Assembly: GCF_026790145.1 (NCBI RefSeq)
Contig: NZ_JALAMS010000035.1
Location: 1 to 64,000, forward strand
From: Bacillus_I endophytica_A
GTDB taxonomy: Bacteria; Bacillota; Bacilli; Bacillales; Bacillaceae_H
Direction: 5' to 3'
DNA length: 64,000 bases
A program made the position numbers and the translations under genes. Shown here one piece after another: positions 43,174 to 51,828 of this stretch; position 1 is the first letter of the stretch; every line of letters begins with the position of its first letter. The notes below the pieces were generated by a model that saw nothing but the letters and a program-made list of their open reading frames with translations, ran no database searches and was not told where the DNA came from.

Positions 43174-44061
43174 TCAAGATTGCCCATCTTGAAACTCTTC
43201 AAACGCCTGTATAAATTCCTGTGCAGCTTTTGATACATATCCTTTTCGGTAAATAAGTGATGTTTTAAGAATAAAAGGATTGCTTTCAATTGAGAGCGTT
43301 TTTAAGTCGTTTAAGCCGTGTAAGGAAAGCATTGAGCAAGGAAGTATCGTTGCCCCAAATCCTGCTGAAACGAGATTTAAGAGGGTGGCAGAGTCGTGAC
43401 ATTCACAAAAAAGCGTTGGATGTAAATTCAATCGTTCAAACTCTACTAAAATACTGTCATAAATTCCTTTTCCATAGTTGGTTCGTAGCAAAACAAGCGG
43501 AAGGGAAGCAAGAGTTTCCATACTTACTGGCTCTGTGCTTGGATGATTTTTTGGTACAACAACAACGCAAGGATCTTCAGAAAGCTGTTTTGTAATGACG
43601 TTTTCATTTGAGAAGAGGGTTGTGGTTAGTACTACATCAATTTTCCTGCTTTCTAAAAGTTCTTCTAACCGTGTTGGTTCATCTTCCCAAACTTGAAATG
43701 TAAAATTAGGATGTTTTTCTTTATAAGACACAATACTTTTTACGAGCAGGGCAGCCGAATAAATGGTTGCTCCAACAGATAATTTACCTTCCTCGCTGTT
43801 TTGTAATTCTTTTACTTCTTTAACTGTATCTTCCATCTTATTCACGACTTCGCGCGCTCGGTTGAGGAACAGCTCTCCCTCTGGCGTGAGCGTCATTCGC
43901 TTCTTTTTATTACGCTCAAACAGCATAACACCAAGCTCTTCTTCCATCCCTTGAACTTGTCGACTTAAAGGTGGCTGTGCCATATGTAGTCGTTCGGCAG
44001 CTTTTGTAATTGTTCCTTCTTCAGCAATAGCAATAAAATACGTCATTTGACGAATATCCAT
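43174..44061 (-). CDS. bsdA: LysR-type regulator, BsdA-like
   Basis: The 295-residue protein has an N-terminal helix-turn-helix (MDIRQMTYFIAIAEEGTITKAAERLHMAQPPLSRQVQ) and a periplasmic-binding-protein-like effector domain (about 90-290). It is transcribed divergently from bsdC, as bsdA (yclA) is in B. subtilis, where it activates the genes for vanillate/salicylate-type phenolic acid decarboxylation. A 19-bp near-perfect palindrome of LysR type (44111-44129) lies in the shared promoter region. The effector is inferred to be a phenolic acid. Confidence 0.85.
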   Translation of the reverse strand: MDIRQMTYFIAIAEEGTITKAAERLHMAQPPLSRQVQGMEEELGVMLFERNKKKRMTLTPEGELFLNRAREVVNKMEDTVKEVKELQNSEEGKLSVGATIYSAALLVKSIVSYKEKHPNFTFQVWEDEPTRLEELLESRKIDVVLTTTLFSNENVITKQLSEDPCVVVVPKNHPSTEPVSMETLASLPLVLLRTNYGKGIYDSILVEFERLNLHPTLFCECHDSATLLNLVSAGFGATILPCSMLSLHGLNDLKTLSIESNPFILKTSLIYRKGYVSKAAQEFIQAFEEFQDGQS

Positions 44062-44110
44062 AAGTCTTTCTCCTTCCTTTATACCTTAAGAGTATTTTAT
44101 AAATATTTAA

Positions 44111-44129
44111 TACATATTTCAAATATGTA
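44111..44129. promoter_or_regulatory. LysR-box palindrome in the bsdA-bsdC promoter region
   Basis: TACATATTT-C-AAATATGTA is a perfect inverted repeat with arms of nine bases and contains the T-N11-A core. It is 50 bases upstream of bsdA and 77 bases before bsdC, where a divergent LysR activator should bind. Confidence 0.7.
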
Positions 44130-44206
44130 AAAAGTTCATGTACCATAAACATGTAGAAAAAATGATCTGAGTTGTAAGGCAAGAAGAGAAACAAGGAGGA
44201 AAAAAG

Positions 44207-45628
44207 ATGGCTTATAAAGATTTTCGAGATTTTCTAAACACTTTACAAAAAGAAAATCAACTTTTGACAATTGATGAAGAAGTGAAACCAGAACCTGATT
44301 TAGGGGCGGCTGCTCGAGCTATTAGTAACTTAGGAGATAACACACCAGGCCTTCTTTTTAACAATATTTATGGGTATAACAATGCTCAAATTGCCCTAAA
44401 TGTAATTGGCTCATGGTCCAACCATGCACTTATGCTAGGAATGCCTAAAAACACGCCTGTTAAAGAGCAGTTTTTTGAATTTGCTAAACGATATAGTGAG
44501 GCTCCTGTTCCTGTACAACGTGAAGAAAGTGCGCCATTTCATGAATGTGAGATAACAGAGGATATTAATCTTTTTGATATTTTACCACTTTTCAGAATCA
44601 ACCAAGGAGACGGAGGGTTTTATCTTGATAAAGCATGCGTTATTTCAAGAGATGTAACAGATCCTGAACATTTTGGAAAACAAAATGTTGGAATTTACCG
44701 CATGCAAGTAAAAGGAAAAGATCGCTTAGGAATTCAGCCTGTGCCACAGCATGATATTGCTATTCATTTAAAACAGGCGGAAGAGCGCGGTGAAAATTTA
44801 AAAGTAGCCATTGCATTAGGATGTGAGCCTGTTATTACAACAGCAGCTTCAACACCGCTTTTATATGATCAATCAGAATATGAGATGGCAGGAGCGCTTC
44901 AGCAAGAGCCGTATAAAGTTGTAAAAGCAAAACTTTCTAATCTTGATATCCCATGGGGAGCAGAAGTTGTCCTTGAAGGTGAGATTTTAGCAGGAGAACG
45001 TGAATACGAAGGTCCTTTTGGAGAATTTACAGGTCACTATTCAGGTGGGCGCAGCATGCCAATTATTCAAATTAAACGTGTTTATCATCGTAAAAATCCA
45101 ATTTTTGAACACCTTTATCTAGGAATGCCGTGGACAGAATGCGATTATATGATCGGGATTAACACGTGTGTACCGCTTTATCAGCAGTTAAAAGAAGCAT
45201 TCCCAGAAGAAATTGTAGCTGTAAATGCTATGTATACTCACGGACTTATTGCCATTATTTCTACGAAAAGCCGCTATGGAGGATTTGCGAAAGCTGTGGG
45301 CATGAAGGCTTTAACAACACCACATGGACTTGGCTATTGTAAAATGGTCATCGTTGTTGATGAAGATGTGGATCCTTTCAATTTGCCCCAAGTGATGTGG
45401 GCGCTATCTACGAAAATGCATCCAAAGCATGATGCTATTCAAATACCTAATTTATCTGTTCTACCGCTTGATCCTGGTTCAGACCCAGCAGGCATTACCC
45501 ACAAAATGATTTTAGATGCTACAACACCAACAGCACCTGAAACAAGAGGGCACTACTCGCAGCCGCTTGACGAACCACTTACAACAAAAGAGTGGGAGAA
45601 AAAACTTCAGGATATGCTGTCAAAATAA
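44207..45628 (+). CDS. bsdC: UbiD-family phenolic acid decarboxylase subunit C
   Basis: The 473-residue protein is a full-length UbiD-type decarboxylase. It starts AYKDFRDFLNTLQKENQLLTIDEEV and has the catalytic Glu-Arg-Glu region (EGPFGEFTGHYSGGR around 267-283). It ends with PETRGHYSQPLDEPLTTKEWE, as BsdC (YclC) does. It needs prenylated FMN made by a UbiX partner (BsdB), which is absent from this window. It removes CO2 from hydroxybenzoates such as vanillate, detoxifying them. GGAGGAAAAA stands before the ATG. bsdD follows at 14 bases. Confidence 0.92.
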   Translation: MAYKDFRDFLNTLQKENQLLTIDEEVKPEPDLGAAARAISNLGDNTPGLLFNNIYGYNNAQIALNVIGSWSNHALMLGMPKNTPVKEQFFEFAKRYSEAPVPVQREESAPFHECEITEDINLFDILPLFRINQGDGGFYLDKACVISRDVTDPEHFGKQNVGIYRMQVKGKDRLGIQPVPQHDIAIHLKQAEERGENLKVAIALGCEPVITTAASTPLLYDQSEYEMAGALQQEPYKVVKAKLSNLDIPWGAEVVLEGEILAGEREYEGPFGEFTGHYSGGRSMPIIQIKRVYHRKNPIFEHLYLGMPWTECDYMIGINTCVPLYQQLKEAFPEEIVAVNAMYTHGLIAIISTKSRYGGFAKAVGMKALTTPHGLGYCKMVIVVDEDVDPFNLPQVMWALSTKMHPKHDAIQIPNLSVLPLDPGSDPAGITHKMILDATTPTAPETRGHYSQPLDEPLTTKEWEKKLQDMLSK

Positions 45629-45642
45629 AAGGAGTGATAAAA

Positions 45643-45870
45643 ATGAAATGTCCACGCTGTGATCAACATAAAGCCGAAACTGTAGCAAAATCTCCTGTTG
45701 AAGGAGCTTGGGAAGTGTATCAGTGTAATCTTTGTTTTTTTACATGGAGATCTTGTGAACCTGAAAGCATTGTAAACGGTGAAAAATATAAAAAATCGTT
45801 TAAAGTGAACCCAGCAGATGTTCCTTTAGCGACAAAAGTACCTGAGGTTCCACCTCGTTTGGAAGAATAG
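45643..45870 (+). CDS. bsdD: Phenolic acid decarboxylase subunit D
   Basis: 75 residues from ATG 45643 (AAAAGGAG upstream). Two CxxC pairs (CPRC at 3-6 and CNLC near 28-31) are set in MKCPRCDQHKAETVAKSPVEGAWEVYQCNLCFFTWRS. This is the small BsdD/YclD subunit that works with BsdC. The four cysteines probably bind zinc. It follows bsdC directly and ends at a bidirectional terminator. The usual first gene of the operon, bsdB, is not here. Confidence 0.9.
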   Translation: MKCPRCDQHKAETVAKSPVEGAWEVYQCNLCFFTWRSCEPESIVNGEKYKKSFKVNPADVPLATKVPEVPPRLEE

Positions 45871-45875
45871 TTGTA

Positions 45876-45908
45876 AAAACAGGACGGCTTATGAAGCCGT
45901 CTTGTTTT
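45876..45908. terminator. Terminator after bsdCD
   Basis: GACGGCTT-ATG-AAGCCGTC flanked by AAAACA and TTGTTTT. Confidence 0.85.
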
Positions 45909-47226
45909 GTTTTCCTTTCTTTTGAATAAAAAAAGCAACAATCGCAATAACGACGACAAAAAGTAAGCTTACATAGAGACCAGGTCGTACTGTTTTTTCA
46001 AAAAGGGTACCAACAACTGCTGCTAAAATGAGAAGAAGTCCTAACCAAGATAGTATCTTCTGAAAAAGCGAAGACGAAATAAGGCGTAAGGAAGAAGTAA
46101 TAATAAAAAACCAGTTATACAAAATCATAAGCCCAGCAGCAGTTGTAATGTATTCATAAATTCTTCCTGGTACAGCAAAAGAAGCAATAATAGAAGCAAT
46201 TAACCCAACTGTAGCCAATCCTAGAGATGGAAGAGGAAGATCTTTTAGTTTTTTTATTTTTTTTTCAAAAAAAGCTGGTGCATCTTTGTCTTTAGCGAGC
46301 GTCACAAGTAAATTGGTCACCCCAAAAAGAGAGGCTGTCATAGCAGAAAAGCCTGCAATAATAACTGCAGCGTTAAATACGTGAGGAAAAAAGGCCAATC
46401 CGTCGTCATTAAGAGCAGTAACAAAGGGACTTTCATCTTCTGTAAAGCGTTGAAGAGACGTCATCATGACCGCTAATCCAATAGACACAGCGTAAATAAT
46501 AGCAAGCAAAAGAAGCATCATCGTTCCTGCTTTTGGCGCGTCTTCTTTCTTCTTTAATTGCATAGCCATCAGGCCAATAACTTCAATGCCTCCAAAAGCG
46601 TAGAATGCATAAATAAGAGAAGCCCAAAATCCCTTAAGTCCAGAAGTGAAAAAAGCATCATGTTCCTGAAAACCACCCGTATGTTTTCCAATCCATCCGA
46701 ATAGCACAGCAACTGCTAAAATAATAAACATTACAATTGCTGCTACTTTAATAACAGCGAAAAGGTTCTCAAGCTTGTTAAATCCACTTGTGCCTGTTAG
46801 GACAACAATAATAGAGAGAACTGCATAAATAGAAGTAAAGACCCAAAGAGGCACATCAGGAAACCAAAATCGTGTAAGAATAGAGAGAGCCGTAAGCTGA
46901 CTTCCCATAATTAAAATATTAGAACACCAATAGTTCCAGCCACACCCAAATCCAACCCCATGACCGTGTGCTTTTCGCGCATAGTAGCAGAAAGACCCTT
47001 CTTGTGGATCTTTAGCTGTCATTTTTGCTAATCGATTATAGACCATATATGTACTAAATGCAGCAATTAAAAACGATAAAATAATAGAGGGACCTGTCAA
47101 GCGAATGCCAATACTTGACCCAAGAAAATAGCCCGTTCCAATTGTACAGCCAATTCCCACTAAAGAAAGCTGCCACCATTTCATATTTCCTTCTTTCTCC
47201 GCACCCTTGGCACTACAGCTGCTCAT
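45889..47226 (-). CDS. APC-superfamily amino acid permease
   Basis: The 445-residue protein has about 12 membrane helices. The first includes WWQLSLVGIGCTIGTGYFLGSSIGI, with the APC helix 1 unwinding motif GxxxGTGYFLG, and RLAKMTAKDPQEGSFCYYARKAHG follows. This is the general amino acid permease branch (AapA/RocE-like). The start ATG follows a very strong GAGGAGGAGGG. The short N-terminal stretch SSCSAKGAEKEG is unusually cysteine/serine-rich. It is a single gene. Substrate is not decidable. Confidence 0.8.
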   Translation of the reverse strand: MSSCSAKGAEKEGNMKWWQLSLVGIGCTIGTGYFLGSSIGIRLTGPSIILSFLIAAFSTYMVYNRLAKMTAKDPQEGSFCYYARKAHGHGVGFGCGWNYWCSNILIMGSQLTALSILTRFWFPDVPLWVFTSIYAVLSIIVVLTGTSGFNKLENLFAVIKVAAIVMFIILAVAVLFGWIGKHTGGFQEHDAFFTSGLKGFWASLIYAFYAFGGIEVIGLMAMQLKKKEDAPKAGTMMLLLLAIIYAVSIGLAVMMTSLQRFTEDESPFVTALNDDGLAFFPHVFNAAVIIAGFSAMTASLFGVTNLLVTLAKDKDAPAFFEKKIKKLKDLPLPSLGLATVGLIASIIASFAVPGRIYEYITTAAGLMILYNWFFIITSSLRLISSSLFQKILSWLGLLLILAAVVGTLFEKTVRPGLYVSLLFVVVIAIVAFFIQKKGKQNKTAS

Positions 47227-47765
47227 TCTGTCCCTCCTCCTCTTAAAATGTATAAGCTTATTTTGAGGCTAGGAGGAGACTTTTATGTATAGAAAGAAGG
47301 AGAAGATTAAAAGCTGTAGAGGAAAACCCAGTTTTTATTTTTCCACTTTTATATATTCAAGGGAGTCACAAGTGCTTTACATCGTCCATCGAGCGGTGTA
47401 AATCTAACTTTTGCACTTCTACGTTGTTTGGTTTTAGGCTTAAGAACGTTTACTTGTTTGATTTTAATGAGCAGTGGTGAGAAAAGTGATGGTTCTCATC
47501 TACAATTAATAGGGCAAAGCGGATGCAAAAAGGAAAGGGAAAAGCTAACCCAATTCTATTCAGCATCGAGTTTTATACATAGCATAGAGAAAGAGAATAA
47601 ACTGTAAAATAAAAGGGTGTATTTCTGATTAATATTCCTGAATGATTGAAGATGATATTAATATTGTAAAGTGAAATTTAAAAATAAGTTAATTTGATTT
47701 AAAAATTAAGAATATTACTAAAATTTATACTATTATAGAAGGGAATTTAAAAAAGGAGTGGTAAA
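47227..47765. other. Intergenic region with a possible 38-codon ORF
   Basis: A frame at 47285-47401 begins with ATG eight bases after AGGAGG. It encodes a 38-residue Lys/Ser/aromatic-rich peptide with no known motif. The good ribosome site argues for it, but the composition is not protein-like and the AGGAGG partly mirrors the ribosome site of the divergent permease gene. The remaining ~360 bases up to the barnase gene are AT-rich and hold no other feature I can support. Confidence 0.3.
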
Positions 47766-48230
47766 ATGAAAAATGCAGTAGGAAAAGCTATGAAAAAAGT
47801 TGTTCAGTTTAGCACAGTTATGTTGGCAGCTCTTTTATTTTTCACCTTTGCTCCGTTTCAAAGTCCTTTATCAAATAGTGCAGACCAGCGTGTAGAAGCA
47901 GCATCTTATACATCATTTGAAGACGTTGCAAATTATATTGATAGATACGGTGAGCTTCCAGACAATTATATAACAAAAAGTGAAGCATATAATTTAGGAT
48001 GGGAGCCAAGTGAAGGGAATTTAGCTGAAGTAGCTCCTGGTAAAAGTATTGGTGGAGATATTTTCTCTAACCGTGAAGGATCCCTCCCGGAGAAATCAGG
48101 AAGAGTATGGCGTGAAGCAGATATAGATTATGTGTCAGGTTACCGCAATGCAAAGCGTATTGTATACTCAAATGATGGTCTTATTTATAAAACAACCGAT
48201 CATTACAAAACATTTGAAAGAATGAGATAG
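47766..48230 (+). CDS. Barnase-type secreted guanyl-specific ribonuclease
   Basis: The 154-residue precursor has a hydrophobic signal (about 10-30) and a pro-segment, with the mature enzyme from about residue 45. Counting from there, the barnase catalytic residues fall in their exact places: K27 (K71), E73 (E117 in VWREADIDY), R87 (R131) and H102 (H146 in YKTTDHYKTFERMR). It is therefore an active extracellular RNase of the barnase family. AAAGGAG lies before the ATG. The barstar gene follows 15 bases downstream. Confidence 0.95.
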   Translation: MKNAVGKAMKKVVQFSTVMLAALLFFTFAPFQSPLSNSADQRVEAASYTSFEDVANYIDRYGELPDNYITKSEAYNLGWEPSEGNLAEVAPGKSIGGDIFSNREGSLPEKSGRVWREADIDYVSGYRNAKRIVYSNDGLIYKTTDHYKTFERMR

Positions 48231-48245
48231 AAAGGATATTGATGG

Positions 48246-48518
48246 ATGAAGATAGTAGAAATTCCTGGAGAACGTATCGGAACTGAACAAGAACTTCATG
48301 ATTTTTTAAAAAGCGAGTTAGATTTCCCAAGCTATTATGGAGGAAACTTAGATGCACTTTGGGACACTTTAATGGCTTATTCTTCAAAGCCTCTTACTGT
48401 CTCATGGAGAAATTATCAAGAAAGCGAGAAAGAGTTAGGGAAGAGAGCAGAAAAATTTAAAAAGCTCTTTGAAGATATGGAGAAAGAGCTGAAGGAGTTT
48501 TCTTTTATTTTAAATTAA
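48246..48518 (+). CDS. Barstar-type ribonuclease inhibitor
   Basis: 90 residues. DFPSYYGGNLDALWDTL includes the barnase-contact residues D36 and D40 (D35 and D39 of B. amyloliquefaciens barstar), with the conserved Trp-Arg segment VSWRNYQESE. It binds and blocks barnase in the cytoplasm, protecting the producing cell. AAAGGAT stands before the ATG. It follows its ribonuclease gene by 15 bases in the same transcript and ends with a terminator, forming a compact toxin-antidote pair. Confidence 0.93.
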   Translation: MKIVEIPGERIGTEQELHDFLKSELDFPSYYGGNLDALWDTLMAYSSKPLTVSWRNYQESEKELGKRAEKFKKLFEDMEKELKEFSFILN

Positions 48519-48555
48519 GAAAGAGGGAGGAGCTTAATACTTCTCCCTTTTTCTT
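48517..48555 (+). terminator. Terminator after barstar
   Basis: AAGAAAGAGGGAG pairs with CTCCCTTTTTCTT around a loop of 13 bases. Confidence 0.7.
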
Positions 48556-48599
48556 AGTTTGAGTTAATAAATAGAAGGAGTGAAAAAGTTAATCATGTT

Positions 48600-49559
48600 T
48601 TATTTTTCAAGTTTCTCTTGTACATGAGGTTTGTCATAGAGTTGGGAGAAAGGTCCTGCTTGTAGTATATAACTTCCGCCATCATGACCAATCAATTCGC
48701 GTATGTTTCTAGCTGCGACAGTCAGTTTATCAAGATTGATTCCTGTTTCAACTCCCATTTCAGCTAATCCATGAGCAAGATCTTCTGTTGCGATGTTTCC
48801 GCTTGCTCCAGGAGCATATGGACATCCCCCTAAACCAATAATCGAGCTATCAAAGTGAATAATACCTTGCTGCAAGGCTGCTAAAACATTAGAAAAAGCA
48901 AGTCCACGTGTATTGTGTAAATGTATGGAAAATGTCATTTGTGGAAAGCTTTTCTTAAGTACCCCTAGCGTTGTATAGATTTGTTTAGGATTTGCCATGC
49001 CTGTTGTATCAGCTAATGAAACTTCGTTAACTCCCATTTCAGTGTAGCGCTCTACGATGGCGGAGATTCTTTCTAAGGGAACTTTTCCTTCGTAAGGGCA
49101 TCCAAAAGCTACTGAAATAGAACCTCCAATTTTAACGCCGCTTTTAGCTGCTAGTTCAATAATAGGAGCAAAGCCTAGTTGTGCCTCTTCGACAGAGCAG
49201 TTCGCATTTGATAGACTGTGAGAGTCTGTTGCAGAAAGCATAAGTTTTAGTTTTGTAATTCCTGCATCAATCGCTCTTTGTGCTCCTTTTACATTCGGTA
49301 CTAAAGCACGGAATTTAATATCTGTTAAATCTTGAACGCTTTTTACAACTTGTTCGGCATCTTTTAGTTGGGGAATTGCTTTTGGATGTACAAAAGATGT
49401 AATTTCTATTGATTGAATTCCTGTCTTCGCTAACTCTCGAACAATGTGGATTTTTCGTTCAGTTGGAATCCACGTCTCTTCAGCTTGAAACCCATCTCGT
49501 GGTGCTACTTCACAAATCACAACTTTTTCGGGTAACTTTATTTCTTCAACTCTATTCAT
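48600..49559 (-). CDS. Hydroxymethylglutaryl-CoA lyase family enzyme
   Basis: The 319-residue TIM-barrel protein has VAPRDGFQAE near the N terminus, metal-binding Asp/His (SIHLHNTRGLAFSN), and the HMGL signature GLGGCPYAPGASGNIATEDL with the catalytic Cys. It splits HMG-CoA to acetyl-CoA and acetoacetate, or acts on related 3-hydroxy-3-methyl acyl-CoAs such as citramalyl-CoA. The gene overlaps the preceding CoA-transferase gene by one base (TAATG), showing translational coupling. The pair could activate then cleave a free branched hydroxy acid. The last step of leucine breakdown is the alternative. Confidence 0.9.
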   Translation of the reverse strand: MNRVEEIKLPEKVVICEVAPRDGFQAEETWIPTERKIHIVRELAKTGIQSIEITSFVHPKAIPQLKDAEQVVKSVQDLTDIKFRALVPNVKGAQRAIDAGITKLKLMLSATDSHSLSNANCSVEEAQLGFAPIIELAAKSGVKIGGSISVAFGCPYEGKVPLERISAIVERYTEMGVNEVSLADTTGMANPKQIYTTLGVLKKSFPQMTFSIHLHNTRGLAFSNVLAALQQGIIHFDSSIIGLGGCPYAPGASGNIATEDLAHGLAEMGVETGINLDKLTVAARNIRELIGHDGGSYILQAGPFSQLYDKPHVQEKLEK

Positions 49560-50767
49560 TAAATAACTCCTTTCTCTTTTAAAAGAGCTAATTCTTCAGA
49601 AGATAGACCAAGTTTTCCGCCTAAAATCTCTTCATTATGCTCACCTAGTTCAGGAGCCCGATGTCTTATAGATCCTGGCGTGTGTGAAAATTTTGGAACA
49701 ACTCCTGGCACCTTAATTTTTCCTAAGCGGGGATGCTCAACTTCTACGATATTTTCTCTTTCCTTATACTGTGGATCATTAAAGATATCTTCAATACTGT
49801 AAATGGGGCTAACAGGTACACCGAATGAGTCTAATTTTGCTTGTAGTTCCTCTTGTGTAAAAAGACGAATCCAACTCGAGACAATTTCCTGAACTTCATG
49901 ATCATGTTTTAAACGCTCTGAATTTGTGTAGTAATGAGGATGCTCTAACATATCGGTTCTTTCCATAGCTTCTGCTAGACGATTGAATGTTGAGTCTGTA
50001 CTACATACAAGTACAACAAACTTTCCATCCCTTGTTTCATACGTACCTGCAGGACTCGAATGTCCAGCAAGTCCAGGACTTCTTCCTCTAACTTTTCCAT
50101 TTTGATCATATTCAGCAATTAAAAACTCCATCATGCGGAAGATAGATTCATATAATCCCATTTCCACAACTTGCCCTTCAGGTTGATTTTGTACGTCTCT
50201 ATGATAGATAGCGCTTACACAAGCGAACGCTGTATAAATGCCTGTCACATAATCAAGTAAAGAGTAGGAAGGGCTAACTGGCGGTCTGTCTGGATAACCT
50301 TGCAAGAAAGTATGTCCACTAAATGCTGTACCAGGAGTGCCAAATCCGGCTTTTTCTCGGTAAGGACCTGTTTGTCCATAACCAGATACACGCATCATAA
50401 CGAGTTTAGGATTCACTTTTTTCAGTTCCTCATAGCCTAATCCCCATTTCTCCAATGTGCCTGGGCGGAAATTCTCTATCAAAATATCCGACTGACTTAT
50501 TAATTTTTTAAAAATATCTTTGCCATCATCAGAGCGAATGTCTAAAGTGACCGATTTTTTATTACGAGCAAGTCCTGGCCATCTTAAAGGTTCTGTGCCT
50601 TTCCAGGGACCAACTGTTCTTAGTGTATCTCCTTTGTTAGGTAGCTCAATCTTTGTTACTTCCGCCCCTAAGTCCGCTAGCAAAGTAGCGCCAAAGGGAG
50701 CGGCAATCATGGTGGAAATATCTAAAATCTTCACTCCTGTTAAGGGTCCATAATTAGTTGTTAGCAT
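49559..50767 (-). CDS. CaiB/BaiF (class III) CoA-transferase
   Basis: 402 residues from ATG 50767, chosen because CGGAGG stands ten bases before it. An upstream in-frame ATG at 50809 overlaps the regulator gene. It starts GPLTGVKILDISTMIAAPFGATLLADLGAEVTKIE and has SDILIENFRPGTLEKWGLGYEEL with the catalytic Asp downstream (MGLYESIFRMME region). Class III enzymes move CoA between carboxylic acids. It lies between the GntR regulator and the HMGL-like lyase and is coupled to the lyase. A transferase plus lyase suggests activation and cleavage of a 3-hydroxy-3-methyl dicarboxylate. Confidence 0.88.
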   Translation of the reverse strand: MLTTNYGPLTGVKILDISTMIAAPFGATLLADLGAEVTKIELPNKGDTLRTVGPWKGTEPLRWPGLARNKKSVTLDIRSDDGKDIFKKLISQSDILIENFRPGTLEKWGLGYEELKKVNPKLVMMRVSGYGQTGPYREKAGFGTPGTAFSGHTFLQGYPDRPPVSPSYSLLDYVTGIYTAFACVSAIYHRDVQNQPEGQVVEMGLYESIFRMMEFLIAEYDQNGKVRGRSPGLAGHSSPAGTYETRDGKFVVLVCSTDSTFNRLAEAMERTDMLEHPHYYTNSERLKHDHEVQEIVSSWIRLFTQEELQAKLDSFGVPVSPIYSIEDIFNDPQYKERENIVEVEHPRLGKIKVPGVVPKFSHTPGSIRHRAPELGEHNEEILGGKLGLSSEELALLKEKGVI

Positions 50768-50783
50768 AGGAAGCATTCCTCCG

Positions 50784-51494
50784 TTATGTTGGGTAGTTTT
50801 TAAGAACATTTTCTTTAATATTTTGAAGGTGAAGACAAGTAGCTTTTATAGCTTCTTTGCCATCTCTATTTTTTACAGCCTTCAGAATAGCTCGGTGTTC
50901 TTCTAAAGATAGAAGGTACCTTTCTTCTGAACTTAATGTTTGTTTACGAACTTGTCGGCTCATACTTAAATTTGCTTTCATCATTGAAACAAATACAAAA
51001 TTTTGAGTTGCTTCAGCAATAGCGAGATGGAAGCTGCTATCAATCTCTACATTTTCATCTGGATGTTTTAATTGCTCCTCCATCTTAAGCAGAACAGCTT
51101 CCATTTTTTTTATATCTTCAGATGTTGCTCTTTGGCTTGCTAGCTCAGCTATTTTAGGCTCAATTGCTTCTCTTGCCTCTAAAAAATAGAGGACAGCCGA
51201 TTTCTCAAGCATATCAATAGGATCAAGAGAGAAGAGGGAATCTGTATTTAATTCTACATGTTGAACAAACCGGCCTCCTCCAGGTTTTGAAATAATAAGT
51301 CCTTCTGCCTCTAGTACTCGACATGCTTCTCTTAATGAAGTGCGGCTGCATCCCAATGTTTGAGAAAGGACACGTTCACCTGGTAAGCGATCACCAGGTT
51401 TTAATTTTCCATCGGCTATTAATTGTCTTAGTTGTACAACAATTTTTTCATACATTCTTTCATTACGTACGCTTGAAAATAATTCATTACTCAT
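50784..51494 (-). CDS. FadR-type GntR regulator of the CoA-transferase/lyase operon
   Basis: The 236-residue protein has a winged helix (about 10-75, LKPGDRLPGERVLSQTLGCSRTSLREACRVLEAEGLI) and an FCD domain (about 90-225). AAGGAGG precedes the ATG. It is the first gene of the leftward operon, 16 bases before the transferase. Two inverted copies of a CTGG-N5-CCAG-type operator lie upstream. It is likely an autoregulated repressor released by the pathway's acid. The effector is not known. Confidence 0.9.
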   Translation of the reverse strand: MSNELFSSVRNERMYEKIVVQLRQLIADGKLKPGDRLPGERVLSQTLGCSRTSLREACRVLEAEGLIISKPGGGRFVQHVELNTDSLFSLDPIDMLEKSAVLYFLEAREAIEPKIAELASQRATSEDIKKMEAVLLKMEEQLKHPDENVEIDSSFHLAIAEATQNFVFVSMMKANLSMSRQVRKQTLSSEERYLLSLEEHRAILKAVKNRDGKEAIKATCLHLQNIKENVLKNYPT

Positions 51495-51520
51495 GAGTAA
51501 ACCTCCTTGATTGGATTATA

Positions 51521-51544
51521 AACCGGGCCACTGGTTAGTCCAAT
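51521..51544. promoter_or_regulatory. GntR operator copy A (inverted partner of 51695-51720)
   Basis: The segment contains CTGG-TTAGT-CCAA. Reversed and complemented it agrees with the copy at 51695-51720 at almost every base over 24 positions (TGGACTAACCAGT plus GCCCG flank). It sits 27 bases upstream of the leftward regulator start. Paired, inverted near-identical sites are the signature of a divergent control region. Confidence 0.65.
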
Positions 51545-51554
51545 TAATTCAGAT

Positions 51555-51569
51555 TATATTCAGAAAATT
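51555..51569. promoter_or_regulatory. CodY-like box 1
   Basis: TATATTCAGAAAATT matches the CodY consensus AATTTTCWGAAAATT at 13 of 15 positions, close upstream of the leftward regulator gene. CodY represses amino acid and carbon catabolism when GTP and branched-chain amino acids are plentiful. Confidence 0.5.
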
Positions 51570-51667
51570 TAAAACTGTCAACACAATTATGTTTTAAGAT
51601 ATATTAAATTTATCTTCCATGTTTCAAAGATGTTTTTAAAAAATAAAATACCCTTTGCATCTTATTA

Positions 51668-51682
51668 AATTTTCTGATAATA
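51668..51682. promoter_or_regulatory. CodY-like box 2
   Basis: AATTTTCTGATAATA matches the CodY consensus at 13 of 15 positions. With box 1 (51555-51569) it gives two sites within 130 bases, between the divergent regulators. The AT-rich composition makes chance matches possible. Confidence 0.45.
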
Positions 51683-51694
51683 TCAAAAGTAATC

Positions 51695-51720
51695 AAACTG
51701 GACTAACCAGTAGCCCGTTT
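51695..51720. promoter_or_regulatory. GntR operator copy B
   Basis: CTGG-ACTAA-CCAG at 51698-51710 is a small palindrome embedded in the 24-base sequence shared, in inverted orientation, with 51521-51544. It is the presumed site of the regulator encoded at 50784-51494. Confidence 0.65.
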
Positions 51721-51778
51721 TAAAGTTTGATAAATGGTCGAACAGTGGAAAATAGTCTAGTCTTGTTCTCTGATTCGC

Positions 51779-51792
51779 TTGTATACTAGTAT
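51779..51792. promoter_or_regulatory. Operator-like palindrome upstream of the second GntR gene
   Basis: TTGTATACTAGTAT repeats exactly at 52625-52638, upstream of the aldehyde dehydrogenase operon. It contains TATACTAGTAT(A), a palindrome, and is 37 bases before the second gntR. It is probably that regulator's own operator. Confidence 0.6.
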
Positions 51793-51828
51793 TTAATTAA
51801 GCATATTGGATATTTGGGGTGATAAAAG

